This document shows positions 13,881 to 20,339 of a stretch of 20,339 nucleotides of DNA, piece by piece (the stretch's first letter is position 1; every line of letters starts with the position of its first letter). Location: NCBI GenBank assembly GCA_963169135.1, contig CAUJEQ010000244.1:1-20339 (forward strand), in the 5' to 3' direction. A program made the position numbers and the translations under genes. Origin of the DNA: Chloroflexota bacterium. Its GTDB lineage: Bacteria; Chloroflexota; Dehalococcoidia; Tepidiformales; Tepidiformaceae. The notes under the pieces are model-generated. The model made no database searches. It had not been told where the DNA came from and saw nothing but the letters and a program-made list of their open reading frames with translations.

Positions 13881-14888
13881 TCAGCCGCCGATGTGGGACA
13901 TCTCGACCTTGCGCAGGCCAGCCGTGTGCTCGGACCGGATCTCGGAGTAGCGGTCGTTGCGGACGCGCCAGACGGAGCCGAGGAACGTGGAGATTTCGTC
14001 GTCCGAGGCTCCGTCGCGGAGGAGGGAGCGGAAGTCGTGGCCGCGGTTGCCGAAGAGGCAGGTGTAGAGCTCGCCTTCGGGGGAGAGGCGGGCACGGGTG
14101 CAATCGCCGCAGAAGGGTTCGGTGATCGAAGTAATCAGGCCAATTTCGCCGGAGCCGTCGCGGTAGCGCCATCGCCTGGCGACCTCGCCGCGATAGTTGG
14201 GCTCAGCGGGCTCGATAGGGAGTTCCGCGTTGATACGGGCCACGATTTCGTGGGCGGGGACGACATGCCGCATCTGCCAGCCGTTGGTGGCGCCCACATC
14301 CATGAACTCGATGAACCGAACGATGATGCCGGTGCCCTTGAAGTGCCTGGCGAGGTCGACAATGGTGTCGTCGTTGACGCCACGCTTGACGACTGCGTTG
14401 ACTTTGATGGGGGCAAGGCCAGCTGCGCGGGCGGCCTCGATGCCATCGAGCACGACGGATGGCGGGACGCCGACATCGTTCATGGACTTGAAGATTGCCT
14501 CGTCGAGCGAATCGAGGGAGACGGTGATGCGCTGGAGGCCGGCATCGCGGAGGCGCTGGGCCTGGGCGCGGAGGAGCGAACCGTTGGTCGTGAGGGTGAG
14601 GTCCTTGAGCCCCGGCGTCTCGCGCAACAGCGCGATGAGCTGGTGGAGGTCGCGGCGGACGAGCGGTTCGCCGCCGGTGAGGCGGATCTTTTCAACCCCG
14701 TGTTCGACGAAGATGCGGGCTAGGCGGCCGATCTCCTCGTAGGTCAGCAGTTCGGTTCGCTGGAGGAACTGGTAGTCCGGGCCGAAGACTTCGCGGGGCA
14801 TGCAGTAGGTGCAACGGAAGTTGCACCGGTCGGTGACCGAGATGCGAAGGTCGCGAAGCGGGCGGCCGAGGGCGTCGACGAATGCCAT
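13881..14888 (-). CDS. moaA: GTP 3',8-cyclase MoaA (molybdenum cofactor biosynthesis)
   Basis: A 335-aa radical-SAM enzyme catalysing the first step of molybdenum cofactor synthesis, GTP to 3',8-cyclo-7,8-dihydro-GTP, together with MoaC. The N-terminal radical-SAM cluster motif is TDRCNFRCTYCMP with Cys22, Cys26 and Cys29, and the SAM-binding GGEP follows in RLTGGEPLVRRDL. The second [4Fe-4S] cluster, which binds GTP, is formed by FCGDCTRARLS and LYTCLFG near the C-terminus. The protein ends in the Gly-Gly tail (SHIGG) needed by the family. Length is normal. No other mo-cofactor gene is in the window. It lies 39 bases after the MerR gene in the same direction with two palindromes between; there is no clear ribosome-binding site before the ATG at 14888. 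Confidence 0.97.
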   Translation of the reverse strand: MAFVDALGRPLRDLRISVTDRCNFRCTYCMPREVFGPDYQFLQRTELLTYEEIGRLARIFVEHGVEKIRLTGGEPLVRRDLHQLIALLRETPGLKDLTLTTNGSLLRAQAQRLRDAGLQRITVSLDSLDEAIFKSMNDVGVPPSVVLDGIEAARAAGLAPIKVNAVVKRGVNDDTIVDLARHFKGTGIIVRFIEFMDVGATNGWQMRHVVPAHEIVARINAELPIEPAEPNYRGEVARRWRYRDGSGEIGLITSITEPFCGDCTRARLSPEGELYTCLFGNRGHDFRSLLRDGASDDEISTFLGSVWRVRNDRYSEIRSEHTAGLRKVEMSHIGG

Positions 14889-14920
14889 GGAAGCTAGCTT
14901 AGCGGATTGGCGGGGGGTGT

Positions 14921-14938
14921 ACCTGCGCTAGCGCAGGT
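14921..14938. promoter_or_regulatory. Perfect 18-bp palindrome at the merR stop / moaA upstream region
   Basis: ACCTGCGCTAGCGCAGGT is a perfect 18-base palindrome that includes the MerR stop codon, 33 bases upstream of the moaA start. A second perfect palindrome, AAGCTAGCTT (14891-14900), touches the moaA start. As RNA the first gives a 7-bp stem with a CTAG loop and no T tract. It could be a weak terminator, or a dimeric-regulator site in front of moaA. Confidence 0.4.
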
Positions 14939-15419
14939 TTCTGGACGCGGCGGCGGGTGCCGGTTCGCCGGAGGCCTCAGCCCAGCGAGCCAGCATCTCG
15001 TCGTGCTTCTTCACCCGATCCGCGAGGACCTTTCGCATCGAGGCCATGCGCTCCATCTTCTGGTCGATCATCTCCATCTGATGAAGGGTGACTTCGCGAG
15101 CGCGGCGGATCTGCGCGGCCTTTTCGGCGGCGTCGGCGTCGGTGCGCCAGCCGGCCTTGATCTGGAGGCGAACGTCTTCTGCCTCGAGCATGTCCTTGAT
15201 TTCGGCGAGCGAGAAGCCCAGAAGGTCCTTGAGTTCGCGAATGCGATCGACGCGGTCCATGTCCTCGGCCGAGTAGAGGCGGAATCCGCCATCCATCCGC
15301 GTAGGCGGGCTGAGCAGCCCTTTTTCCTCGTAATAGCGGAGCGTGCGCTGGGTAAGCTGTGCTCGTTCGGCAGCTTCGCCAATCTGGAGGTAGCGGTCGG
15401 GCGCGGGTATGTCTCCCAT
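14928..15419 (-). CDS. MerR-family transcriptional regulator
   Basis: A 163-aa MerR-type activator/repressor that binds the stretched spacer of its target promoter. The winged HTH is YLQIGEAAERAQLTQRTLRYYEEKGLL (10-36), with the wing region GGFRLYSAEDMDRVDRI. A long dimerising helix follows (about 85-148), and the tail is Ala/Pro-rich. There is no cysteine, so it is not a metal or redox sensor of the MerR/SoxR kind. It resembles the subgroup whose members (for example LiuR) control acyl-CoA or branched-chain catabolism, but this is only a resemblance. The ATG at 15419 is right after a -35/-10-like pair and a dyad, and longer upstream extensions run back into the neighbouring gene. It probably regulates itself and perhaps moaA and the hot-dog gene downstream. 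Confidence 0.9.
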   Translation of the reverse strand: MGDIPAPDRYLQIGEAAERAQLTQRTLRYYEEKGLLSPPTRMDGGFRLYSAEDMDRVDRIRELKDLLGFSLAEIKDMLEAEDVRLQIKAGWRTDADAAEKAAQIRRAREVTLHQMEMIDQKMERMASMRKVLADRVKKHDEMLARWAEASGEPAPAAASRNLR

Positions 15420-15422
15420 GTC

Positions 15423-15458
15423 TAGACCGTAGTCTATCAACGTTAACGCGCACGTCAA
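15423..15458 (-). promoter_or_regulatory. merR promoter with dyads (probable autoregulatory site)
   Basis: On the minus strand TTGACG (15458-15453, 5 of 6) and TAGACT (15436-15431, 4 of 6) are separated by 16 bases. The -35 overlaps the stop codon of the upstream gene. The spacer holds the perfect palindrome CGTTAACG, and the -10 is part of the dyad TAGAC-TACG-GTCTA (15436-15423). The start of transcription would be only a few bases before the ATG at 15419, where no Shine-Dalgarno sequence is seen. The TTGACGTG…GTTAACGTTGA layout recalls operators of LiuR-type MerR proteins; this is from memory and not checked. Confidence 0.5.
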
Positions 15459-17329
15459 GGTACGGTTTTTTGGTCGATCAGCGCCTCGATCGAGGCGGTG
15501 TGGTAACGAGCAGCGCGGAGCATGTTCGCGGCAAGGTTCGCGTAGGCGGGAGTCACGTGGCGATTGCACCAGTCTTCGGTAGCGCTGAGGGCGGTGCGTG
15601 CATCGGCGATGGTGCGGAGAGCAACAGCGCGGTCTCCGGCAAGAGCGGCATCCCAGGCGATGACGCGGTTGGCCAGGTGGATGGCATAGGAGATCACGAT
15701 CGCGAACTCGTCGCGGGCGGCCGCGCCCATGCCGGCGGGCGCCAGGGGGACCGACCGGGCCGCGCGGTGAAAGTCATCGAGCGCCCGCTCCATCTGCCGT
15801 GCCTTTGCGGTGAGGGCCTCGCGGGGCGTATCCGAGAAGTCGAGGATGTCGTGGCGGGGGATCTGCTGGAGTTCGCCCAGGTCGAGGAGGAGGCGGTAGC
15901 CCGTTTCGAGGGCGAAGAAGGCCTGTTCGAAGGCTGGGGCATCGGATTCGAAGGCGGCCTCGCAAAACGCGTGGAGGGCTGCGTTCGGGTCGGCCTGGGG
16001 GTCCCATGCGGCGCGGGCGAACCACCAGGCGTGCCAGGCGGGGCCGAGCCAGGGGCGGGGCGTGACCGCCAGGTCTTCGATGGTGGTGACGCCGGCACCC
16101 GCATAGGCGCGGAGGTCTGCCGGGAGCACCTGGAGATTCAGGGGAGCGAGCCAGCGGTACAGGATCGCATCGCTGTAGTACTCGAAGACGTGGACGCGAG
16201 AGGCGTCGCCGAACGTCTCGCCCAGGCCGAGGAAAGGCTGCCAGTGGCCGGAGGCGTTGCGGGGGCAGGCGGGGTCATCGATGGCGAACGCGTAGGAGCG
16301 TGGACGGGGGGCGTAGAGGGCAACGACGTTCGGGGCCGGCTGGACGGCTGTGGGCGGCTCGATGGTGTCGTGGTAGGCCAGGTGGGCGACGCTCGCGGCC
16401 GGGGCGACCTCGGCGAGGACGTCCGCAAGGATATTTGTGGCGCGAAGAGCCTGGTCCGATGGCGAGAGGCCGGCGCAACGCTCGCACTCGCACCAGCCAC
16501 CGCCGCGGATGTCGTCGGCCCAGAGGTGGTAGACATCCGCGCCCGGGAAGCGTTCTAAGCACGCGCGGGCCGCGGTGCGGAGGGCGGCAATGGCTCCGTC
16601 GCTGGAGGTACAGAGGTTGTAACGGGAGTTGCGTTCGCCATTGCGGAAGGGGAACCAGTCCGGGTGGCCGGCGAAGAGTTCGCGGGGGAGAAGCGAGGGG
16701 AGGTGGTGGCCGCCGAACTGGATGGCCATGCCATGATCGGAGGCTACGGCCCGGATAGCGGGGCCATCGGTGTCCCAGCGCTCGAACATCCAGCCGCGCC
16801 CATCGGCCGCAAGCTCGTCGTAGGTCGCGGGGCGAAGGGCGCCGGCGCGGTCGAGGCGGCTGGGAGGCGTGTCGTGGAAGAAGATGTCGTTGAGGCGGTT
16901 GCGGCTGGCGAACTGGAGCCATGCCCGCCAGTCGTCGTGGAGGGCGTCGCAGCCGAGGATGAAGGTGCGGCGGGCGAAGGCGGGCGCATGTTCGTGGACG
17001 CCAAGAGCAATTGACTGACCGGGCGTGAAGCGGGTTCCATGGCCGCCCGGGGCGAGCCAGGAAAAACCGGCCTGTTCGAGCAGCCAGAGCGCCCCGTTGA
17101 GAGCGCCCCGCGGGTTGGCGCCGGCGATGTGGACCTCGTTCGGGCCAACGGTCACGGTGAAGGCATCAACCAGGCCGGCGGAGGCGGAGAGGCGGATCAC
17201 GCCGGGCGCGCCCGCTGCGGGAATGCGCGCCAGGTGCTCGCGAAGTTCGCGGGCGGCTTGTTCCAGTACTGGGCCTGAAGCGGTGGCCTCGATGGTGAAG
17301 CCGGCGAGGGCGGCGGGGCTGAGGATCAC
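15455..17329 (-). CDS. DUF4838 / glycoside-hydrolase-like protein
   Basis: A 624-aa protein with the architecture of DUF4838 glycosidase-like enzymes. The N-terminal domain (about 1-110) resembles the alpha-glucuronidase/GH20b entry domain: EAARELREHLARIP…RGALNGALWLLEQAGFSWLAPG. The central TIM-barrel-like region starts at about 115. It contains YHLWADDIRGGGWCECERC (267-285), the family's acidic pair followed by a CxCxxC cluster; the Asp residues there are candidate catalytic groups. The C-terminal part is helical. No signal peptide is visible and the start is GTG (17329), so it may act inside the cell on an oligosaccharide or glycoside already imported. No sugar transporter is nearby. It lies between PilZ and MerR on the same strand. 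The substrate is unknown, and activity is not shown by sequence alone. Confidence 0.85.
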   Translation of the reverse strand: MILSPAALAGFTIEATASGPVLEQAARELREHLARIPAAGAPGVIRLSASAGLVDAFTVTVGPNEVHIAGANPRGALNGALWLLEQAGFSWLAPGGHGTRFTPGQSIALGVHEHAPAFARRTFILGCDALHDDWRAWLQFASRNRLNDIFFHDTPPSRLDRAGALRPATYDELAADGRGWMFERWDTDGPAIRAVASDHGMAIQFGGHHLPSLLPRELFAGHPDWFPFRNGERNSRYNLCTSSDGAIAALRTAARACLERFPGADVYHLWADDIRGGGWCECERCAGLSPSDQALRATNILADVLAEVAPAASVAHLAYHDTIEPPTAVQPAPNVVALYAPRPRSYAFAIDDPACPRNASGHWQPFLGLGETFGDASRVHVFEYYSDAILYRWLAPLNLQVLPADLRAYAGAGVTTIEDLAVTPRPWLGPAWHAWWFARAAWDPQADPNAALHAFCEAAFESDAPAFEQAFFALETGYRLLLDLGELQQIPRHDILDFSDTPREALTAKARQMERALDDFHRAARSVPLAPAGMGAAARDEFAIVISYAIHLANRVIAWDAALAGDRAVALRTIADARTALSATEDWCNRHVTPAYANLAANMLRAARYHTASIEALIDQKTVP

Positions 17330-17383
17330 GGGCGGATGCTACCGGCGCCGCCGGAGCGAATCCAGAGCGGAGAGCGGCGGACT

Positions 17384-17980
17384 TCAAGATGCCTCGCCTT
17401 CGCTGGACATGAGCGAGGCAACGAACTGGCGGACGAACGCCTGTTGCGGCGGAGTGAGGTCGCGAAACTGAAGGTGGAGCACGGTCTGGCCCTTCTCGTT
17501 GGGCGTCGCGCGGACGAGTTCGCACGGGACCATGGCGGAGTAGCCGCCGTTCCAGAGGCTGACATCGAGCTGGCTGCCGCCGGGACGAGACTCGACAGCG
17601 ACGGCGAGACCACCGAGGGAAATATCGATGAGGCGGCCGGGCTGGCGCGAGGTACCGAGGACGGAGCGGACTTCGGCCTGGAGGTCTGTCTGGAAGCGGC
17701 GGTCTTTGCGAAGGTCGAGGGGACGCCAGTGCGTGGTGATGCGGAAGGCCGCGACATCGGTCTTGGCGGCGACGAACGAACCGATGGCGAAGGTGCGCGA
17801 GCCCGGGACGCCCAGGATGAGCATGTAGGGGAAGTCCGCGTCCCAGGCGGCCGGCGGAGTGTTGACGCGGGCCGCGATCGAATCTTCGCGGGAGACGACA
17901 ACTGAGGCAGTCCACTGCTGCGGTGGGGAGGAGCGCCGGACGACGGTGAGCGCGGTGCCAGGCGCGACGATGGTGGCCAT
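17384..17980 (-). CDS. PilZ-domain protein (cyclic-di-GMP receptor)
   Basis: A 198-aa protein with a YcgR-like N-terminal domain (about 1-88) followed by a PilZ domain. The two cyclic-di-GMP binding signatures are intact: RKDRR (91-95, RxxxR) and DISLGG (119-124, DxSxxG), about 25 residues apart as expected. It is therefore likely to bind the second messenger and act on motility, adhesion or exopolysaccharide output. No flagellar, pilus or cellulose gene is nearby to say which. The ATG at 17980 is used since the ten residues that a further start would add look non-coding. No Shine-Dalgarno is present before it. It precedes the DUF4838 gene by 54 bases on the same strand and diverges from rimI. 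Confidence 0.92.
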   Translation of the reverse strand: MATIVAPGTALTVVRRSSPPQQWTASVVVSREDSIAARVNTPPAAWDADFPYMLILGVPGSRTFAIGSFVAAKTDVAAFRITTHWRPLDLRKDRRFQTDLQAEVRSVLGTSRQPGRLIDISLGGLAVAVESRPGGSQLDVSLWNGGYSAMVPCELVRATPNEKGQTVLHLQFRDLTPPQQAFVRQFVASLMSSEGEAS

Positions 17981-18031
17981 GTATTGAGGGTATCGGCAAG
18001 CACGGGGCAAACCTGATGGGAGAACGGGGCG

Positions 18032-18059
18032 TTGCCACGAGGAGGCAGGAGACTAGGAT
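18032..18059 (+). promoter_or_regulatory. Putative rimI promoter, leaderless
   Basis: TTGCCA (18032-18037, 5 of 6 consensus) and TAGGAT (18054-18059, 4 of 6) are 16 bases apart. The -10 ends 6 bases before the ATG at 18066, so transcription should begin at the start codon. A GGAG lies only one base before the ATG, too close to work well as a ribosome-binding site. Confidence 0.5.
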
Positions 18060-18065
18060 TGGAGC

Positions 18066-18632
18066 ATGGGGAATGCGGAACCACGATGGGAGGCGCCACG
18101 GCTCCGGAGGATGAGCCCGGAAGACGTCCCGGAGGTGATGGCGGTCGAGCGAGCGGCGTATTCCGGGGGATGGCCGGCGACGGCGTTCGAGCGCGAGCTC
18201 ACCGGCAACGGGATGGCGCGCTATATCGTGCTGGAAGAGGCGGGGGCAGGCATCGCCGGGTTCGCGGGACTGTGGCTGATGGTGGATGAGGCGCACGTGG
18301 TGACCGTTGCGGTGCTACCGGAGGAGCGGAGGCGGGGGCTGGGGCGCCTCCTGGTCCATGGGCTGGTGGATCTGGCGATTGAGCACGGCATGTCGGTGGC
18401 GACGCTGGAAGTGCGCGAGTCGAACCAGGCGGCCCGCGCGCTGTACCGGGAGTACGGGTTCTATGAAGTGGGCGAACGCAAGCGGTACTACTCGGACAAC
18501 CGGGAGAACGCGGTGATCATGACGACGGAGGAACTGACGGGTCCGGCGTACCAGCGGCGGCTGGAGGGGCTTGCGGCAGAGCTCAGGCGGCGGTTCCCGG
18601 GTATCGAATTCGGCGAGCTATCAGGCGAGTGA
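18066..18632 (+). CDS. rimI: Ribosomal-protein N-alpha-acetyltransferase RimI
   Basis: A 188-aa GNAT acetyltransferase that transfers acetyl from acetyl-CoA to protein N-termini, in E. coli ribosomal protein S18. The acetyl-CoA pyrophosphate loop is RRRGLGR (88-94). The RimI signature LEVRESNQAARALYREYGFYEVGERKRYYSDNRENAVIM is complete, with Glu115 and Tyr127 at the spacing of the E. coli catalytic pair (E103, Y115). About 35 extra residues follow the usual end, which is a modest C-terminal extension. TsaB and TsaD, which often accompany RimI, are not in the window. The 3' end overlaps the convergent unknown gene by 12 bases. Confidence 0.92.
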   Translation: MGNAEPRWEAPRLRRMSPEDVPEVMAVERAAYSGGWPATAFERELTGNGMARYIVLEEAGAGIAGFAGLWLMVDEAHVVTVAVLPEERRRGLGRLLVHGLVDLAIEHGMSVATLEVRESNQAARALYREYGFYEVGERKRYYSDNRENAVIMTTEELTGPAYQRRLEGLAAELRRRFPGIEFGELSGE

Positions 18633-18947
18633 GCCGGCGAGATCCTTGAGGACGGCCTCGGCGCGGTCGAGACGGGCGCGGATGCCCCAGGGGCCGTGGA
18701 TGTTGAGGGTCATGTTCTCGGCCTGTCCGCGGACGCCCGGGAGGCGGCCACGCTTGCCGGCGGCCTCGAAGTAGCGCTGGAGTTCGGGCGAACCATCGCC
18801 ATAGGTGGCGGTGAGCACCTCGATGGTGCGGTCGTCCCAGAGGTCATACTCGAAGGGGTTGGGGCCGCTACCGCGGAGCCATGCGATGCGGTCGACCTGG
18901 GCCTGGATGCGCTCACGAGCGCGGGTGGGGTTTGCGACGTTCGCCAT
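18621..18947 (-). CDS. Small conserved-looking protein of unknown function
   Basis: A 108-aa protein I do not recognise. It is hydrophilic and largely helical: an N-terminal helix RARERIQAQVDRIAWLRG, a middle segment NPFEYDLWDDRTIEVLTATYGDGSPELQRYF, and a C-terminal helix RARLDRAEAVLKDLAGSLA. There are no cysteines, membrane segments or signal peptide. The ATG at 18947 is favoured because a -10-like TACACT lies 7 bases upstream; the open frame further upstream is Pro/Ser-rich and looks non-coding. Its stop overlaps the rimI stop region by 12 bases on the opposite strand. It could be a partner of the following 141-aa unknown gene, which lies 43 bases upstream on the same strand, but a separate promoter is present. 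Confidence 0.75.
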   Translation of the reverse strand: MANVANPTRARERIQAQVDRIAWLRGSGPNPFEYDLWDDRTIEVLTATYGDGSPELQRYFEAAGKRGRLPGVRGQAENMTLNIHGPWGIRARLDRAEAVLKDLAGSLA

Positions 18948-18954
18948 AGTGCGG

Positions 18955-18984
18955 AGTGTAGCGGGTGACGAAGATGGGGGACAA
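18955..18984 (-). promoter_or_regulatory. Putative promoter of the 108-aa gene, near-leaderless
   Basis: On the minus strand TTGTCC (18984-18979) and TACACT (18960-18955) each match 4 of 6 consensus bases with an 18-base spacer. The -10 ends 7 bases before the ATG at 18947. No Shine-Dalgarno sequence precedes the start. Confidence 0.4.
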
Positions 18985-18990
18985 CGTGGC

Positions 18991-19416
18991 TCAGGCGGCG
19001 GCCGGGCGGCCATTCAGCTCGAAGGCGATATCGCCGAGGCTGAGCAGCGCGCCCACCATTTCCACCGGCCGGTTACCGCTGACGCGGGCAACATCGCCAA
19101 GGAACGCATTCACTTCCGCTGAAGGGCCATCGCCATAGAAGCTGATGGGACGGAGGACACCAAGGCTGGTGCTGCACATGACTCGACCGGAGCCATCGCG
19201 GCAGGCGAGTGCGAGCGCGACGTGATCGATGCCGTAGGGGCGTCGCATCTCCCCCATGGAGAGGCGCACCCAGTCGACGATGCGTTCGGTAAGCAGGCGG
19301 GTAAGGCCGGGGTCGCCCGGTGAATCAAGAGCCCAGGTGGTCTCGCGGACCCCGATGCCCGCGCGGATGAGGCGTTCGACCCGGCGATTGACGGAGGACC
19401 GGTTGAAGAATGGCAT
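18991..19416 (-). CDS. Unknown small protein
   Basis: A 141-aa protein I do not recognise. The N-terminus is basic (MPFFNRSSVNRRVERLIRAG). The middle has GDPGLTRLLTERIVDWVRLS and the likely beta strands HVALALACRDGSGRVMCST. The end reads GNRPVEMVGALLSLGDIAFELNG, which suggests a small alpha/beta domain without membrane segments. The ATG at 19416 is chosen because AGGA lies 4 bases upstream on the minus strand and the coding-like pattern begins there; the long open extension to 19605 is out of keeping with the family-like part. It is divergent from the unknown gene at 19523. Reading frame support is mainly composition and the continuous frame, so the confidence is moderate. Confidence 0.68.
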   Translation of the reverse strand: MPFFNRSSVNRRVERLIRAGIGVRETTWALDSPGDPGLTRLLTERIVDWVRLSMGEMRRPYGIDHVALALACRDGSGRVMCSTSLGVLRPISFYGDGPSAEVNAFLGDVARVSGNRPVEMVGALLSLGDIAFELNGRPAAA

Positions 19417-19522
19417 CTCGTCCTGTTTGTCGTCATCGGGGGGCGGGTTCTTGGTTGCAATTCGGTGCCAGGGGCCATGTAGCTGGCCGGGGGGGCAAGC
19501 AGCCGGTACACTCGGAGATCGC

Positions 19523-19972
19523 GTGGATAACGATTTCAACGTCGACCTGGAAGAGATCGCGTCGACGATCCAGACGCACGAAGTGGTGATCGTCAGGTTC
19601 ATCACGGTGGGGCAGCGGCTGCTGCTGGACTTCCGCTCGAGTGAAATCGACGGGCCGGCGGTGCGGCTGGTTGAACCGGTGCGAAACGTACAGGAGCGCT
19701 ACAAGAGCCTGCGCCAACTGCGCCCACGGTTCGGCGATCCGGAGAAGATCGTGGCAGTATTCTGGCCGCGGTTCGCGAGGTCGCTGCAAGAGACGGGCGT
19801 GTGGCGGCAGATCGCTGAGCGAATCATCGAGACGGGACACGCCGAATCGGTCCGGGAGGCGGCGGACGTGATGGCGGAGCTGATGGATCTGGAGCGGGAA
19901 CAGCAGCGCGCGGCGATCCGCGGCGATGAGCTGTTTAAGACGCTCTGGAGCGCATCACCGACGCGGCGATAG
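19523..19972 (+). CDS. Unknown protein, possibly co-transcribed with a metallopeptidase
   Basis: A 149-aa protein of unknown function. The N-terminal part is beta-rich (THEVVIVRFITVGQRLLLDFR). It is followed by RLVEPVRNVQERYKSLRQLRPRFGDPEKIVAVFWP and two helices (ETGVWRQIAERIIETG and EAADVMAELMDLEREQQRAAIRG). It has no cysteine and no membrane segment. The GTG at 19523 is supported by GGAG (19514-19517) at 5-base spacing, and TACACT (19507-19512) could be its -10. The stop at 19970-19972 is about 10 bases before the metallopeptidase coding region, so the two are probably one operon. The compact acidic helical end suggests protein-protein contact, but I cannot name a family. Confidence 0.78.
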   Translation: MDNDFNVDLEEIASTIQTHEVVIVRFITVGQRLLLDFRSSEIDGPAVRLVEPVRNVQERYKSLRQLRPRFGDPEKIVAVFWPRFARSLQETGVWRQIAERIIETGHAESVREAADVMAELMDLEREQQRAAIRGDELFKTLWSASPTRR

Positions 19973-19982
19973 GGGCAGGCAG

Positions 19983-20339
19983 CTGGAACGGCGCGAGTTC
20001 CGGAGGCTGGTACGGGAAGCGGTGGCGTTGTTGCCGCCGGAGCTCCTGCAGAACGTGCACAACGTGGACATCGTGATCGAGCGGCGCCCAACGGCCATGG
20101 ACCGGAAGGCGGCGGGCCTCGGGCGCGGCGGGCTGCTGCTGGGGCTCTACCACGGGATCCCGCTGACGAAGCGGGGCGAGTACTACAACCTGGTGGCGCC
20201 GGACAAGATCAGCATCTACCAGGAGCACATCGAAGCGATCTGTTCGAACGACGACGAAGTGCGGGAACAGGTGAGAAAAACGGTGCTGCACGAACTCGGG
20301 CACTATTTCGGGATAGACGACGACCGATTGCACGAACTG
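19983..20339 (+). CDS. Zincin-like metallopeptidase family protein, 3' end cut by the window
   Basis: At least 119 aa of a small single-domain metallopeptidase (the family with an HExxH core and a trailing Asp-rich stretch). The active-site helix reads VLHELGHYFGIDDDRLHEL, with HELGH as the zinc motif and Asp residues following, right before the window ends. The preceding part has NVDIVIERRPT and the loop LLLGLYHGIPLTKRGEYYN, as in that family. The start is uncertain. Family similarity begins at a CTG at 19983 (LERREFRRLV). The nearest in-frame ATG is at 19926, which would overlap the previous gene by 47 bases and add 19 atypical residues, and a GTG lies at 20022. The gene continues beyond 20339. 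Such proteins are thought to be cytoplasmic; their substrate is unknown. Confidence 0.88.
   Translation, partial: MERREFRRLVREAVALLPPELLQNVHNVDIVIERRPTAMDRKAAGLGRGGLLLGLYHGIPLTKRGEYYNLVAPDKISIYQEHIEAICSNDDEVREQVRKTVLHELGHYFGIDDDRLHEL

Noticed and set aside
13816..14172. N-terminal extension of the hot-dog gene in the open frame
   Set aside because: It runs through moaA antisense-frame nonsense (Pro/Arg/Leu-rich); a ribosome-binding site supports the ATG at 13815.
13893..14723. 276-codon plus-strand frame opposite moaA
   Set aside because: Acidic, Gly/Ala-rich shadow; moaA is unmistakable on the other strand.
15359..16558. 399-codon plus-strand frame opposite DUF4838 and MerR
   Set aside because: Gly/Val/Arg-rich shadow spanning two genes, with no recognisable motif.
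1..20339. CRISPR arrays, tRNA or rRNA genes, transposases, phage genes
   Set aside because: No evenly spaced repeat-spacer pattern, no recognisable RNA gene and no mobile-element protein was seen on either strand.

Overview
The window is GC-rich, densely coded bacterial chromosome with 24 protein genes (counting a frameshifted transporter as two halves and one gene cut by the right edge). I see no rRNA, tRNA, CRISPR array, transposase or phage gene, and no gene-free stretch longer than about 180 bases. The gene mix suggests an aerobic heterotroph, most likely of the Chloroflexota (Dehalococcoidia/SAR202-like) or a comparable lineage. That mix is PaaG-like crotonase, monocarboxylate-type MFS carriers, a P450, a DinB/maleylpyruvate-isomerase-like protein, an alkylsulfatase-like hydrolase, a Gfo/Idh oxidoreductase, a DUF4838 glycosidase-like protein and a Thr/Pro-rich anchored surface protein. 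The taxonomy is inference from gene content; no marker gene here settles it.

Layout. (1) 1-2359, plus strand: enoyl-CoA hydratase/isomerase, an intergenic inverted-repeat element, and an MFS carrier broken by a one-base frameshift in a C run. (2) 2363-4695, minus strand: methyltransferase, cytochrome P450 and free-standing chorismate mutase, a possible small biosynthetic or degradative unit. (3) 4851-12776, plus strand: TetR regulator with a DinB-like enzyme, an intact MFS carrier of the same type, an AbrB/PIN toxin-antitoxin pair, a Gfo/Idh/MocA oxidoreductase, a membrane-anchored protein followed by a clear intrinsic terminator, an alkylsulfatase-like metallo-hydrolase, and a CDF metal exporter bracketed by 30-bp near-identical direct repeats. 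(4) 12916-17980, minus strand: PilZ protein, DUF4838 protein, MerR regulator, MoaA, and a double hot-dog MaoC-like protein. (5) 18066-20339: RimI acetyltransferase (plus), two small unknown proteins (minus), then an unknown protein and a zincin-type metallopeptidase (plus, cut off at the edge).

The most notable signals are below the gene level. Several genes lack a Shine-Dalgarno sequence and instead have -35/-10-like hexamers with the -10 placed 6-12 bases before the start codon, which suggests leaderless or near-leaderless mRNAs. The CDF gene sits as a cassette between direct repeats with its own promoter. I do not see strong evidence for a wholly new multi-gene system; the best candidates for second looks are the CDF cassette, the methyltransferase-P450-chorismate mutase unit with its operator-like inverted repeat, and the possible attenuator before the alkylsulfatase-like gene.
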